Counted from the first letter of the stretch, positions 43,916-53,435 are shown. The stretch: DNA of 64,000 bases from JAZKDW01 sp040387375 (GCA_040387375.1 JAZKDW010000006.1:1-64000), one strand, 5' to 3'. Numbers and translations: made by a program. Notes: generated by a model from the letters alone, not told the origin.

Positions 43916-44107
43916 GGATTCCCGCTTGCGCGCTAATCTATACCCATATCTTTGCAACTGAAGAGTGTATTTCGCAGGGTGATTTCGTAGGGTGTAATAA
44001 GCTTTCGCTTATTACACCCTACGCATTTTTGCAACATTTCGCCGCCACCGTGCAAGGCTGGAATCTTGCAGAGATGTGGGTATGGATTAGCGCGAAAGCG
44101 GGAATCC
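43916..44107. repeat. MITE-like element B with 42-bp terminal inverted repeats
   Basis: A 192-bp element whose ends 43916-43957 and 44066-44107 are inverted repeats with four mismatches in 42 (outer end GGATTCCCGCTT, inner TTTGCAA). The centre holds a perfect 16-bp stem with a tttc loop (43987-44022, gtagggtg...caccctac). The segment to the right of that hairpin matches the same part of element A at 19502-19833. It has no coding capacity. It lies between the convergent TRAP permease and binding-protein genes. Confidence 0.85.
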
Positions 44108-44241
44108 ATAACCCGCTGGCACGGGACGGACGTCGATATCCCTCCAGGCCCTCTGAATCACCCCTACACGATAGAAATTCCACACCCTTTGATGGATCGC
44201 TTCGCGCGCTGCCAAGAGTGCGCCCTTCTTTCGCGCACAAG

Positions 44242-44272
44242 AAAAAACCCGCAGGCTTGCGCGCTGCGGGTT
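44242..44272 (-). terminator. Terminator of dctP
   Basis: On the minus strand an acccgcag/ctgcgggt stem is followed by six T residues. It lies 22 bp past the dctP stop. Confidence 0.85.
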
Positions 44273-44293
44273 GAGAACTCAGACCAGATAAAA

Positions 44294-45373
44294 CTATTTG
44301 CGGCTGGCCATGAAATTGGACATCTGGCCTTCAGACACCGTGAACCATTGATTCTGATCCCTCTGGAACCGTTTGTACGGCTCGTAGATGGCCTTGAACT
44401 TGGCATTCTTGGAAGCTTCTTCCTCCATCGTCGTGACAGAAGCCTTGTAGCACGCTTCCAGGATCGGCTTGGAGAAGTAACGCAGCTTGGCGCCGTTCTT
44501 GATCAGGCGTGCAAGAGCAGCCGGATTCTTCGCATCGTACGCCGCCTGCGTGACGACATGCGCCTCGTAGGTCGCTACTTCGAGCGCGTATTGATAATCT
44601 TTCGGCAGCTTTTCCCATTCCTTGATACCGACATAGAATGACAATTGCGCACCCGATTCCCACCAGCCCGGCGCATAGTAAAAAGGAGCGACTTTATAGA
44701 AGCCGAGCTTTTCATCGTCGTAAGGTGTGGTCCACTCAACGGCATCAAGCGTACCTTTTTCAAGAGCGGGATAGATATCGCCACCGGCCAGTTGTTGTGG
44801 TACCAGGCCCAACGGTTGCATGACCTTGCCGGCAAATGCGCTGATGCGCATCTTGAGACCTTTAAAGTCTTCCATGGTCTTGATTTCCTTGCGGAACCAA
44901 CCACCCATTTGGGTGCCGGTATTTCCACCAAGGAAATTCATGATGCCATAGTCCTTGTAGAAATTGCGCAGCACGTCCCGGCCGCCGCCCTGGTCGAACC
45001 AGGCTGTCTGCTGCCGCGAATTCATGCCGAACGGCACCGCGCAGTCAAATGCGAAAGCCGGGTCCTTGCCGAAGTAATAATACGCCGCAGTGTGCCCCAT
45101 CTCGACCGTACCGGCCTGAACGGCATCCGCGACCTGCAGTGCCGGAACAATCTCCCCGCCGGCAAACACGCGAATATTGAACTTGCCGCCGGTCAGCTGT
45201 GCTACCCGCTTGCTCAGGACTTCCGCAGCGCCATAGAGCGTGTCAAGTGACTTTGGAAAACTCGAAGCCAGGCGCCAGTTGATTGTAGGTTGTGTCTGCG
45301 CCAGTGCCGGCGCCGCGATGGCTCCGACTGATGCGCCGACAGCCGCTTTTTTAAGGAAGGAACGACGTTCCAT
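44294..45373 (-). CDS. dctP: TRAP transporter substrate-binding protein (DctP type, Tat-exported)
   Basis: The 359-residue periplasmic protein starts with a twin-arginine leader (MERRSFLKKAA, cleavage after APALAQ near residue 26). The mature domain has the DctP family blocks INWRLASSFPKSLDTLYG, VEMGHTAAYYYFGKDPAFAF and GGNTGTQMGGWFRKEI, with the conserved Arg that binds a carboxylate. The pattern fits the COG4663/TakP-like subgroup, which binds 2-oxoacids or related acids; the ligand is not determined. It is encoded convergently to its membrane subunits, separated by element B and two terminators. Confidence 0.92.
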   Translation of the reverse strand: MERRSFLKKAAVGASVGAIAAPALAQTQPTINWRLASSFPKSLDTLYGAAEVLSKRVAQLTGGKFNIRVFAGGEIVPALQVADAVQAGTVEMGHTAAYYYFGKDPAFAFDCAVPFGMNSRQQTAWFDQGGGRDVLRNFYKDYGIMNFLGGNTGTQMGGWFRKEIKTMEDFKGLKMRISAFAGKVMQPLGLVPQQLAGGDIYPALEKGTLDAVEWTTPYDDEKLGFYKVAPFYYAPGWWESGAQLSFYVGIKEWEKLPKDYQYALEVATYEAHVVTQAAYDAKNPAALARLIKNGAKLRYFSKPILEACYKASVTTMEEEASKNAKFKAIYEPYKRFQRDQNQWFTVSEGQMSNFMASRK

Positions 45374-45754
45374 ATTTTTGTCTCCTAAAGGAATGAACTA
45401 CCAAATGAAAAAACTGCCCCGCCTCTTTTCAGTTTTTACTTCTCACTTCTCGCCCTGCTCGCAGTAAAGCTAACCTGACGCTGTTGCAAATTGTATGAGC
45501 ATGATGCAAATGTGGCAACAAAAAATCAGGTCTTGGCACACCAATTTATACGTAAGCATTATTACTTAGTGGAACTGACACCACACTGACAGCGGATGAT
45601 ATTTGATCCAGGTCTAGCGCGGACGAACTAATACGCGAGAGCCTTCTCCAGATCAATGTGAGACTTTAATGGAAGGGGTGCGGAATTCGCATTAACAATG
45701 CCGCAGACAGCGCCGAAAAGCTGGAAGGCGCTGCATCCGGGTTTGGAATCATAA
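45374..45754. other. Non-coding spacer between dctP and pmbA
   Basis: A 381-bp stretch with no ORF of coding character. The dctP promoter on the minus strand must lie here, within an AT-rich part near 45480-45590. I checked for a sigma-54 site and found none with correct spacing. Confidence 0.4.
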
Positions 45755-47119
45755 TCAGTTTCCCGCGAGTGTCATGCTTTCAATCAGGATCGAGCCAGTC
45801 TGCTTGGTGCCGCGAATCAGGGTATCGGCGCCGATGGCAACAATCTGTTCGAACATGTCTTTCATGTTACCGGCAATGGTGATCTCTTCAACCGGATACT
45901 GGATCACGCCGCGTTCGACCCAATAGCCCGATGCACCGCGGGAGTAATCTCCAGTGACGTAATTGACCCCCTGCCCCATCAACTCGGTCACCAGCAGGCC
46001 GGTATCGAGCTTTTTCAGCATGGCCTTGAAATCATCGCTGGCTTGTGTCTGCGACGATGTCAGTGACAGGTTATGCGAGCCGCCGGCGTTACCGGTGGTC
46101 GTCATGCCAAGTTTGCGCGCCGAGTAAGTCGACAGGAAATAACCCTGTACCACACCATCCACCACGACGTCGCGCCGGCTGGTCTTGACACCCTCCTCAT
46201 CGAACGGCGAGGAACCGACAGCACCAACGACATGCGGATCTTCAATGATCTGAATATGCGGCGCGAACACTTTCTTGCCCAGCGAATCAAACAGAAAAGT
46301 GGATTTGCGGTACAGCGCGCCGCCAGAGACGGCTTGCACGAAGGCGCCCAGCAATCCGGCCGCCAATGGCGCCTCGAACAATACCGGGCACTTGCGGGTA
46401 TTGAGCTTGCGCGCGTTAAGACGGGCCAGCGCGCGTTGCGCCGCATAACGGCCGATCGCTTCCGGCGCCGCCAGCATTTGAGGATCACGCATCGACGAGT
46501 ACCAGTCATCGCGCTGCATGTTCGCGCCCTTGCCGGCGATCGGCACGACTGAAATGGTATGCCGCGAATAAGGATAACCGCCGATGAAACCGCGTGAATT
46601 GGCGGCGACAAAATGCGACTGCTGCGCATAGACGCTTGCGCCTTCGCTATTGGTCACACGCTTGTCCACGGCAAATGCCGCCGCTTCACCGCGCCTGGCG
46701 AGTTCCACCGCCTCTTCGGTTGTGACCAGCCACGGGTAGCACAACTGCAGGTCCAGCGGATTGGTTTCCAGCATATCCGCGTCCGGCAGGCCGGCGCAAT
46801 CGTCTACCGCGGTAAAACGGGCGATGTTGTAGGCGGCCTCAACCGTGTCTCTGAGGGCACGTTCGGAAAAATCCGAGGTACTGGCATTGCCGCGCCGGGT
46901 CGCGCGGTCCTTGCCGAGGTACACGGTCACGCCCATGCCCTTGTCTTTATTCTGTTCTATGGTTTCAATATTGCCTTTGCGTACAGTGACGGACAGGCCG
47001 CTGCCTTCGCTGATCTCCACCGCCGCGTCAGATGCGCCTTTTTCTTGTGCGAAACGTAACACATCCCGTGCGAGTTGCTTTAACTGGTCTTGGTTATGGA
47101 TAAATACGGAGTCGTTCAT
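45755..47119 (-). CDS. pmbA: Metalloprotease PmbA/TldE
   Basis: The 454-residue TldE-type subunit has the family blocks GMGVTVYLGKDRATRRGNASTSD, NSEGASVYAQQSHFVAANSRGF, RTAGGSHN-like GNAGGSHNLSL and GVNYVTGDYSRGASGYWVERG. With TldD it forms a heterodimeric zinc protease; the zinc-binding HExxxH is in TldD, so its absence here is normal. It matures microcin-type peptides and degrades CcdA. The partner tldD is not in the window. It diverges from darP, the same arrangement as in E. coli. Confidence 0.95.
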   Translation of the reverse strand: MNDSVFIHNQDQLKQLARDVLRFAQEKGASDAAVEISEGSGLSVTVRKGNIETIEQNKDKGMGVTVYLGKDRATRRGNASTSDFSERALRDTVEAAYNIARFTAVDDCAGLPDADMLETNPLDLQLCYPWLVTTEEAVELARRGEAAAFAVDKRVTNSEGASVYAQQSHFVAANSRGFIGGYPYSRHTISVVPIAGKGANMQRDDWYSSMRDPQMLAAPEAIGRYAAQRALARLNARKLNTRKCPVLFEAPLAAGLLGAFVQAVSGGALYRKSTFLFDSLGKKVFAPHIQIIEDPHVVGAVGSSPFDEEGVKTSRRDVVVDGVVQGYFLSTYSARKLGMTTTGNAGGSHNLSLTSSQTQASDDFKAMLKKLDTGLLVTELMGQGVNYVTGDYSRGASGYWVERGVIQYPVEEITIAGNMKDMFEQIVAIGADTLIRGTKQTGSILIESMTLAGN

Positions 47120-47205
47120 AAGCTCGTTTTCTTCGGAATGCGTCTAAAACAGTTATCATAGCAGTCGTTTACAAAAAGGCTCCAGGCCTTAGCCAATTAA
47201 CCATC

Positions 47206-47805
47206 ATGCCAAATCCCAATCGAGGCGCTTGCGGCTTCCAATCCAGCGAATTCGAGCAAGAATACGATCGCCCCTCCAAGTCGCAACTCAAGCGCGAAAT
47301 GACGGCCCTGCAAAAACTGGGCGCGGAACTGATCGCAGAACCCAGGGAACGTGTCAAGCGTGTTCCCATGCCGGAGGATGTCCGCGATGCGATTCTCGAG
47401 TGCCAGCTGATCAAGGATCATGAAGGCAGGCGCCGCCAGCTGCAATACGTCGGCAAGAAGATGCGTACGCTGGATGCCGATGAACTTGCCGCCATCCAGA
47501 AAACGATCGACAGCTGGAAAGGGCTTTCGAAAGCCGATACCGCTGCCATGCATGCGCTGGAACGCCGCCGCGACAAACTGCTGAGCGAGGACAGCGCGCT
47601 GCCTGAGTTGATGGCGCAGTATCCCGACATCGATGTTCAGCACTTGCGCACGCTGATTCGCAATGCGCGCAAGGAGCAGGCCGAGAACAAGCCGCCCAAG
47701 GCCTATCGTGAAATTTTCCAGATCCTGAAGCAGTTGCAAGTGAAAACGGCTTCCTCCAAGGCCGATGACGAAGAAGATGACGACCAGGCCGAAGAAGAAT
47801 CCTGA
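47206..47805 (+). CDS. darP: Ribosome maturation factor DarP (YjgA, DUF615)
   Basis: The 199-residue protein has the DUF615 core (about 15-165): PSKSQLKREMTALQKLGAEL, the PEDVRDAILECQLIKDHEGRRRQLQYVGKKMR signature region and LMAQYPDIDVQHLRTLIRNAR. It acts in late 50S subunit assembly at the peptidyl-transferase centre. The C-terminus is acidic (DDEEDDDQAEEES), which is common in betaproteobacterial forms. It overlaps mog by 41 bp in another frame and is divergent from pmbA. Confidence 0.95.
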   Translation: MPNPNRGACGFQSSEFEQEYDRPSKSQLKREMTALQKLGAELIAEPRERVKRVPMPEDVRDAILECQLIKDHEGRRRQLQYVGKKMRTLDADELAAIQKTIDSWKGLSKADTAAMHALERRRDKLLSEDSALPELMAQYPDIDVQHLRTLIRNARKEQAENKPPKAYREIFQILKQLQVKTASSKADDEEDDDQAEEES

Positions 47806-48400
47806 CGAGCTGCGGATCGGCCTGGTCTCGATCTCCGACCGGGCATCCAGCGGTGTCTACGAGGACCAGGGCATTCCGGCGCTGCGCGACTGGTTTGGCG
47901 CCGCGCTGACCAGTCCGTGGCAACTCGAAACCCGGCTGATCCCGGATGAACGCGCCGAGATTGAAAAGGCGCTGATCGAACTGGTCGACCAGATGCATTG
48001 CGATCTGGTGCTGACCACGGGCGGCACCGGCCCGGCCAGGCGAGATGTGACACCTGAAGCGACACTCGCGGTCGGCACCAGGGAGATGCCGGGCTTTGGT
48101 GAACAGATGAGGCAGATCAGCCTGAAGTTCGTGCCCACCGCAATCCTGTCGCGGCAGGTTGCCGTCATCCGCGAAACCGAAGGTCACGCCGCCCTCATCA
48201 TGAACCTCCCCGGCCAGCCAAAGTCAATCAAGGAAACCCTGGAGGGGCTGAAGGATGCCGAGGGCATGCAAGTCGTTGCCGGTATTTTTGCCGCGGTCCC
48301 CTACTGTATCGACCTGATCGGCGGACCTTACGTCGAAACCGATGACACGATCTGCAAGGCGTTCCGGCCCAAGTCGGCAATTCGAAGCAAAACAACCTGA
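47765..48400 (+). CDS. mog: Molybdopterin adenylyltransferase
   Basis: The 211-residue protein adenylylates molybdopterin before molybdate insertion. It has the MoaB/Mog fold with ISDRASSGVYEDQGIPAL, the LTTGGTGPARRDVTPEAT signature and LPGQPKSIKETL. The start at 47765 has AAGG four nt upstream but overlaps darP by 41 bp; ATG 47777 is a shorter option. The C-terminal residues after about 195 are basic and variable. Confidence 0.94.
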   Translation: MTKKMTTRPKKNPDELRIGLVSISDRASSGVYEDQGIPALRDWFGAALTSPWQLETRLIPDERAEIEKALIELVDQMHCDLVLTTGGTGPARRDVTPEATLAVGTREMPGFGEQMRQISLKFVPTAILSRQVAVIRETEGHAALIMNLPGQPKSIKETLEGLKDAEGMQVVAGIFAAVPYCIDLIGGPYVETDDTICKAFRPKSAIRSKTT

Positions 48401-48416
48401 CGCAAGACCATTAATA

Positions 48417-49088
48417 ATGACAACTCCATTACTTGAAACCATCCAGATCGAAACCGCACCGAATCCGGCTGCCTCTGTGATCTGGATGCATGGACTGGGC
48501 GCCGATGGCTCGGATTTCGTGCCGATCGTGCGTGAACTGGATCTGGGCGGATGCCCGCCGATACGCTTCATTTTCCCGCATGCGCCGACCATGCCGGTGA
48601 CGGTCAATGGTGGATATATCATGCGCGCATGGTATGACATCCTGGGGCCGGATCTGGTCAGACGTGAGGATGAGAAAGGCTTGCGCGCGTCGCAGGCGGC
48701 TATCGAACAGCTGATCGCCCAGGAAAAATCGCGTGGAATCGCAGCGGACCGGATCGTCCTGGCGGGCTTTTCGCAAGGGTGCGCGATGGCGCTGCAGACC
48801 GGCTTGCGCCATCCGGAGAAACTGGCCGGATTGTTATGCCTGTCGGGCTACGTTCCGATCTATGCCACCGTGGAAACCGAACGCCACAGCAAAAATCATG
48901 ACACGCCGATTTTCATGGCGCATGGCCGCAATGATCCTGTCATCCCGATCAACCGTGCGGAACAATCACGCGATTTGCTGCAGGCGCTTGGCCATCCGGT
49001 GGAATGGCATGAGTACACGATGCAGCACGCGGTTTGCCCGCAAGAGATCGATGATATCGGCGCCTGGTTCAGGCGGGTTCTGGCCTGA
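48417..49088 (+). CDS. Carboxylesterase / alpha/beta hydrolase (EstB-like)
   Basis: The 223-residue enzyme from ATG 48417 has an alpha/beta-hydrolase fold: the oxyanion region WMHGLGADGSDF, nucleophile Ser in AGFSQGCAMAL, acid in HGRNDPVIP and catalytic His in YTMQHAV. This is the phospholipase/carboxylesterase family close to P. fluorescens esterase II. The upstream frame to 48342 lies within mog. It follows mog by 16 bp, so they are probably co-transcribed. Confidence 0.93.
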   Translation: MTTPLLETIQIETAPNPAASVIWMHGLGADGSDFVPIVRELDLGGCPPIRFIFPHAPTMPVTVNGGYIMRAWYDILGPDLVRREDEKGLRASQAAIEQLIAQEKSRGIAADRIVLAGFSQGCAMALQTGLRHPEKLAGLLCLSGYVPIYATVETERHSKNHDTPIFMAHGRNDPVIPINRAEQSRDLLQALGHPVEWHEYTMQHAVCPQEIDDIGAWFRRVLA

Positions 49089-49095
49089 TTTTCAA

Positions 49096-49120
49096 AACGA
49101 GCCCCGCACGCGGGCTCGTT
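49096..49120. terminator. Bidirectional terminator between esterase and purU
   Basis: A 9-bp stem (49096-49104 with 49112-49120) sits between the convergent genes. T-rich sequence follows on both strands (cttattt on plus; ttttg on minus). Confidence 0.75.
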
Positions 49121-49121
49121 C

Positions 49122-49991
49122 TTATTTGAATACCACTGTCTTGTGCCCATTGAGCAAAATGCGGTGCTCGACAAACCACTTCACCGCACGCGCCAGCACC
49201 ACACATTCCACATCCCGCCCGATAGCGGTCAGCGTTTCCGGATTCATCGCGTGGTCGACGCGCTCGACATCCTGTTCCACGATTGGACCTTCATCCAGGT
49301 CGCCGGTCACGAAATGCGCGGTCGCGCCGATCAGCTTGACGCCCCGCTCATGCGCCTGCGCATAGGGTTTGGCGCCCTTGAAGCTGGGCAGGAAGGAATG
49401 ATGGATATTGATCGCGCGACCCTTCAGCGCATCGCACATTTCCGGCGATAGAATCTGCATGTAGCGCGCCAGGACCACCAGGTCGACATCATTCGCCTTG
49501 ATGATCTCAAGCACGCGGTCTTCCTGTGCACGCTTGGCTTCAGCCGGTGCGCCCGCTGCCAACGGCAAGTGATGGAAAGGGATGTTATAGCTCGCTGCCA
49601 GTTGATAGAAGTCCGTGTGGTTGGACACGATCGCCGGGATTTCCACTGGCAGCAAACCGCTTTTGTAACGGAACAGCAGATCATTCAGGCAATGGCCGAT
49701 CTTTGACACCATCAGGACCATGCGCGGCTTCTTGAGCGCGTCATGCAATTGCCAGTTCATCTGCATTGTCGCCGCAAGTGCGGCGAAGCTGTCGCGCAGC
49801 GCCTTGTCGCCTATCGACGCGTCTTCCGCGGAAAAATGCACACGCATGAAAAACAGCTTCGATTGCGCATCGCCGAACTGGGCGGAGTCGATGATATTGC
49901 AGCCGTATTCCGCCAAAAACCCCGATACGCGATGCACAATACCGCGTTGATCGAGGCAGGACAAGGTAAGAATGTATTCGGGGTGCGTCAT
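49122..49991 (-). CDS. purU: Formyltetrahydrofolate deformylase
   Basis: The 289-residue enzyme releases formate from 10-formyl-THF to balance one-carbon units. An N-terminal ACT domain (about 5-85) is followed by the formyltransferase-like domain with ARYMQILSPEMC, NIHHSFLPSFKGAKPY containing the catalytic His, and TAHFVTGDLDEGPIV with the catalytic Asp. Length and motifs are typical. Confidence 0.97.
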   Translation of the reverse strand: MTHPEYILTLSCLDQRGIVHRVSGFLAEYGCNIIDSAQFGDAQSKLFFMRVHFSAEDASIGDKALRDSFAALAATMQMNWQLHDALKKPRMVLMVSKIGHCLNDLLFRYKSGLLPVEIPAIVSNHTDFYQLAASYNIPFHHLPLAAGAPAEAKRAQEDRVLEIIKANDVDLVVLARYMQILSPEMCDALKGRAINIHHSFLPSFKGAKPYAQAHERGVKLIGATAHFVTGDLDEGPIVEQDVERVDHAMNPETLTAIGRDVECVVLARAVKWFVEHRILLNGHKTVVFK

Positions 49992-50148
49992 GATTATTAT
50001 CGTTATGCCTGGAAAGCGCTTGCCAGTGGTGCAAGCGAACGGCTGCTATTGTCGCACGGCTGGACAGTCTCGACAAAACAGCGAAGTGCACGAACAGGCG
50101 CCGCGCGTCCCGTGCTGGGTAGCGGCGCTAACGAATCAATTCAAGCAG

Positions 50149-50183
50149 AAAAAAATAAACCAGCGCCCGTTGCCGGGCGCTGG
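50149..50183 (-). terminator. Terminator of the bactofilin gene
   Basis: On the minus strand a perfect 10-bp stem (50160-50169 with 50174-50183) with a 4-nt loop is followed by tttattttttt. It lies 32 bp after the stop codon. Confidence 0.9.
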
Positions 50184-50214
50184 AGTCTACAAAACCAATA
50201 AATTCTTACGGCGC

Positions 50215-50751
50215 TTAGATCGTTTTCGCCACCGACAAGCCGACCGGATTATTCGACGTCGTGCCCATCTGCACATCGCCGGCCAGTTGGCCGCCTTCTT
50301 CCACCACCAGCTTGCCGTAGCGGATCTTGCCGGAGACCTTGCCTGTCGAGTAAATCACCAGCTTGTCACGGACAGTCAGTTCACCGTCGAATTCACCGCG
50401 GATTTCCGCGATATCGATTTCAGCCGAGCCTTTGAATGCACCGCTTTCAGCAATCTGAATCACGCGCGAATCCATCGTGGCTTCTACCCGGCCTTCAACC
50501 ACGAGCGTGTCGCAATCGGTGATCTCAACGCCCTTGAGCTTTATATTGGGCCCGACGATCAGCTTGCTGCCGACTTCATTCGTGCTCGATGCCGAGGAAG
50601 ACGATTGAGAATTGACAGCATTGCTAGCCGAAGGAGGAGTGGCCTTGGGCACAGCAGACGTGCCATTCAATGAAGAGGAGCCGGTGGTGCTCAGCGGCGG
50701 ATTGGGGGTATTGGTGTCACGCTTGCCAAAAAGCGTTTCGGATCGCAGCAT
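50215..50751 (-). CDS. Bactofilin (polymer-forming cytoskeletal protein)
   Basis: The 178-residue protein has a disordered Ser/Pro/Thr-rich N-terminus (about 1-60) and a bactofilin beta-helix (about 63-165), with repeated short strands such as VEITDCDTLVVEGRVEATM, AEIDIAEIRGEFDGELTV and VSGKIRYGKLVVEEGGQLAGDV. Bactofilins polymerise without nucleotide and act in cell shape, stalk or motility functions. No adjacent M23 peptidase gene, the usual partner, is present. The gene is monocistronic with its own terminator. Confidence 0.94.
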   Translation of the reverse strand: MLRSETLFGKRDTNTPNPPLSTTGSSSLNGTSAVPKATPPSASNAVNSQSSSSASSTNEVGSKLIVGPNIKLKGVEITDCDTLVVEGRVEATMDSRVIQIAESGAFKGSAEIDIAEIRGEFDGELTVRDKLVIYSTGKVSGKIRYGKLVVEEGGQLAGDVQMGTTSNNPVGLSVAKTI

Positions 50752-51184
50752 GTTTTCTCCAGAAAAATATAATAAGGTGCTAGTGGCTCACTTGGCAAAA
50801 ACCTACGCTTAAAAGCCCGTCTTTTTGCCCCATGCGTCGTTGCCAATCCTCGCGACAGAGAGAAAATTGGCGCCTTGCCTGACCCAAAAAGCCATCGCTT
50901 TTTTTCGCGAAGTTGAATGCCTGGTGACCCACCATGACGTGATAGCTTGTGTTTAATGAATATGCTTCAACGTTCGATGTGGATCGTGTCGTTACGATAA
51001 CGCAATGCTTAAAAACATTTGCGTCGAAATTCGCGGCGACACGCCGTAAGCGGCAACAGAATTGCGAACTCAACCGTTGGTGTGCAGCAATTCCAAAAAG
51101 TTCCAATACGGTTACACTTTATAAAAAAAATGCCTGCGCTTTACTCGGAATATTAACCTTCTTCGCACAGACCACGGATAAAAA
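50752..51184. other. Non-coding spacer
   Basis: A 433-bp gap between divergent genes. Short ORFs on both strands (for example minus 50780-51106) have no family resemblance. It should contain promoters for both neighbours; none is clear enough to call. Confidence 0.4.
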
Positions 51185-52216
51185 ATGCATTCCCCTGCCC
51201 TCACGAATCAACAATTTCGCCTTGCCGCGCGTCCTCACGGACTCCCAAAAACCAGCGACTGGGAGATCACATCCGAGTCCGTGCGTGACCTCGCCGATGG
51301 CGAGATCCTGGTGAAGGTCTTGTACCTGTCGCTCGATCCGGCGATGCGTGGCTGGATGAACGAAGGCAAGTCCTATATTCGTCCGGTGGCAATCGGCGAA
51401 GTCATGCGCGCCGGTGGCATCGGCAAGGTGGAAGCGTCGCGATCGTCCGCCTTTTCCGTTGGCGACATTGTGTCAGGCGGCACGGGCGTACAACGTTATT
51501 GGGTCGGCCCGGCCAACGACAAGGCGGCTGCATTTTACAAGCTTGATCCGGCGATAGCGCCGCTGCCCACCTATTTGAATACACTCGGCATGCCGGGCAT
51601 GACCGCGTATTTTGGCCTGCTCGAGGTAGGCTTGCCAAAAGCGGGTGAAACAGTGGTGGTCTCCGGTGCGGCCGGCGCTGTCGGGCAGACCGTGGGCCAG
51701 ATCGCGAAGCAGAAAGGCTGCCGTGTTGTTGGCATAGCAGGCGGCAAGGACAAATGTGAATTTGTCGTCAATGAACTGGGCTTCGATGCCTGCATCGATT
51801 ACAAAAATGAATCCGTCAAGGATGGGTTGAAAAACCATTGCGCCAGGGGCGTCGATATCTATTTCGATAATGTCGGCGGCGATATCCTCGATACCGTGCT
51901 GACCCGCCTCAATCTGAAAGCCCGCGTCATCATCTGCGGCGCCATCTCGCAATACAATACCACCACTGCCGTCAAGGGACCGGCGAATTACCTGTCGCTG
52001 CTGGTCAATCGCGCAAGGATGGAAGGCATCGTCGTATTCGATTATGCCGACCGCTACCATATTGGCGCCGCGCAGATGGCGCAATGGATGAAAGAAGGCA
52101 GCCTCAAATCGCGCGAAGATATTGTTGAAGGATTCGACAATTTTCCGGATGCGTTATTGATGCTGTTTGAAGGACGGAATTTTGGCAAGCTGGTGTTGCA
52201 GGTCGCAGAGCTCTAG
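51185..52216 (+). CDS. NADP-dependent medium-chain oxidoreductase (CurA/leukotriene B4 12-hydroxydehydrogenase type)
   Basis: The 343-residue zinc-independent MDR enzyme has the substrate-binding N-domain with YLSLDPAMRGWM and the Rossmann motif VSGAAGAVGQTVGQIAKQKGCRVVGIAGG (AxxGxxG). NADP specificity is suggested by the GGKDK region. Relatives reduce alpha,beta-unsaturated ketones, including curcumin. Length is standard and the gene appears to be single. Confidence 0.93.
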   Translation: MHSPALTNQQFRLAARPHGLPKTSDWEITSESVRDLADGEILVKVLYLSLDPAMRGWMNEGKSYIRPVAIGEVMRAGGIGKVEASRSSAFSVGDIVSGGTGVQRYWVGPANDKAAAFYKLDPAIAPLPTYLNTLGMPGMTAYFGLLEVGLPKAGETVVVSGAAGAVGQTVGQIAKQKGCRVVGIAGGKDKCEFVVNELGFDACIDYKNESVKDGLKNHCARGVDIYFDNVGGDILDTVLTRLNLKARVIICGAISQYNTTTAVKGPANYLSLLVNRARMEGIVVFDYADRYHIGAAQMAQWMKEGSLKSREDIVEGFDNFPDALLMLFEGRNFGKLVLQVAEL

Positions 52217-52340
52217 TCTCACGCAAAATACGGAGCGATTTACAACGGTTTTCTGCCGCCTGGCGTGGCTCGATTGACATTCTCCTGTGCGCACTTCATG
52301 TTTGATAGTTGCATAAACAACAAACAAAACAGGAGAAAAC

Positions 52341-53435
52341 ATGGGCAGCTCAGAAGCCTTCACACCGGTTGTCGAGATGGAGGCGGACACCGGTCATCCG
52401 CCACCACTGGAACGGTTCGTTTTTACCGGCAGCGGCAGCGAGTACTTCCGGATCTGGATTGTCAATTTACTGCTGACCATCCTGACCCTGGGGATTTATT
52501 CCGCATGGGCGAAGGTGCGCAGGACACGTTATTTTTACGATAGCACCCGACTCGCCAATTCCAGTTTTGACTATCACGGCAACCCGATCGCGATTTTAAA
52601 AGGGCGCCTGGTCGCCGTGGCATTTATTTTTGCCTACAATTTGGCTTTCAATGTGTCGATGACGCTGGGTTTTACGCTGATGGGAGTTCTCGTGCTGCTC
52701 TCGCCGTGGCTATTATGGAAAAGCATGCAGTTCAAACTTTATAATTCGAGCTATCGTGGCATTCGTTTTGGTTTTCGCGGCACGGCCGGCAGAGCCTATC
52801 TGGCCTTACTATTATTTCCCCTTCTTGCCTTGTTCAGCCTTTTTCTTGCGGCTCCGCTCGCACATCAACGGCTAAAACAATTCCAGCATGGCGAAAGCCG
52901 GTTTGGCGCCACACATTTCTCCTTTCATGGCACGGTGGGCAATTTCTACAAGGTCTACCTGATTGGATTGCTGATCGCAATTACCGGTGTGATCATTTTC
53001 GGCGCGCTATTGGCAATGACGCTCACAGGTGGATATAAAAGCGGCGCAATCACGCCCTTCAGCAAAGCGTTTTACGGCATGATTGCCATCTTTTACATTT
53101 GTATTAATGCATGGATGTTCCTGCTGTTCCCGATTTTCCTGACCATGATTCAGAATCTGATCTGGAACAAGACCCGACTCGGCGAACATCAGTTCCAAAG
53201 CGAAATGAAATGGGGCAGGATGGCATTCATCATGATCACCAATATCATCGGCGTCGTTCTGACCCTCGGTTTATTCATGCCTTTTGCACAAATCCGCTCG
53301 ATGAAATACCGCATTGAATCGATGTCACTGCTGCCCGCCAGCAGCCTGGACAACTTCATTGCGGATACGCAGGCCATCACGTCGGCGACCGGCGAAGGCA
53401 TGGCCGACATGCTCGATTTTGATCTTTCCCTGTAA
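52341..53435 (+). CDS. YjgN family (DUF898) membrane protein
   Basis: The 364-residue protein has about six to eight helices. Repeats typical of DUF898 are visible: ERFVFTGSGSEYFRIWIVNLLLTILTLGIYSAWAKVRRTRYFY and a degenerate second copy near FGATHFSFHGTVGNFYKVYLIG. The start has AGGAG eight nt upstream. Function is unknown; it forms a pair with the M48 peptidase 6 bp downstream, a combination widespread in proteobacteria, which suggests a shared role in membrane protein handling. Confidence 0.92.
   Translation: MGSSEAFTPVVEMEADTGHPPPLERFVFTGSGSEYFRIWIVNLLLTILTLGIYSAWAKVRRTRYFYDSTRLANSSFDYHGNPIAILKGRLVAVAFIFAYNLAFNVSMTLGFTLMGVLVLLSPWLLWKSMQFKLYNSSYRGIRFGFRGTAGRAYLALLLFPLLALFSLFLAAPLAHQRLKQFQHGESRFGATHFSFHGTVGNFYKVYLIGLLIAITGVIIFGALLAMTLTGGYKSGAITPFSKAFYGMIAIFYICINAWMFLLFPIFLTMIQNLIWNKTRLGEHQFQSEMKWGRMAFIMITNIIGVVLTLGLFMPFAQIRSMKYRIESMSLLPASSLDNFIADTQAITSATGEGMADMLDFDLSL

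Noticed and set aside
45480..45560. A sigma-54 promoter before dctP
   Set aside because: Motifs resembling TGGCAC and TTGCA occur on both strands, but the GG-to-GC spacing is wrong.
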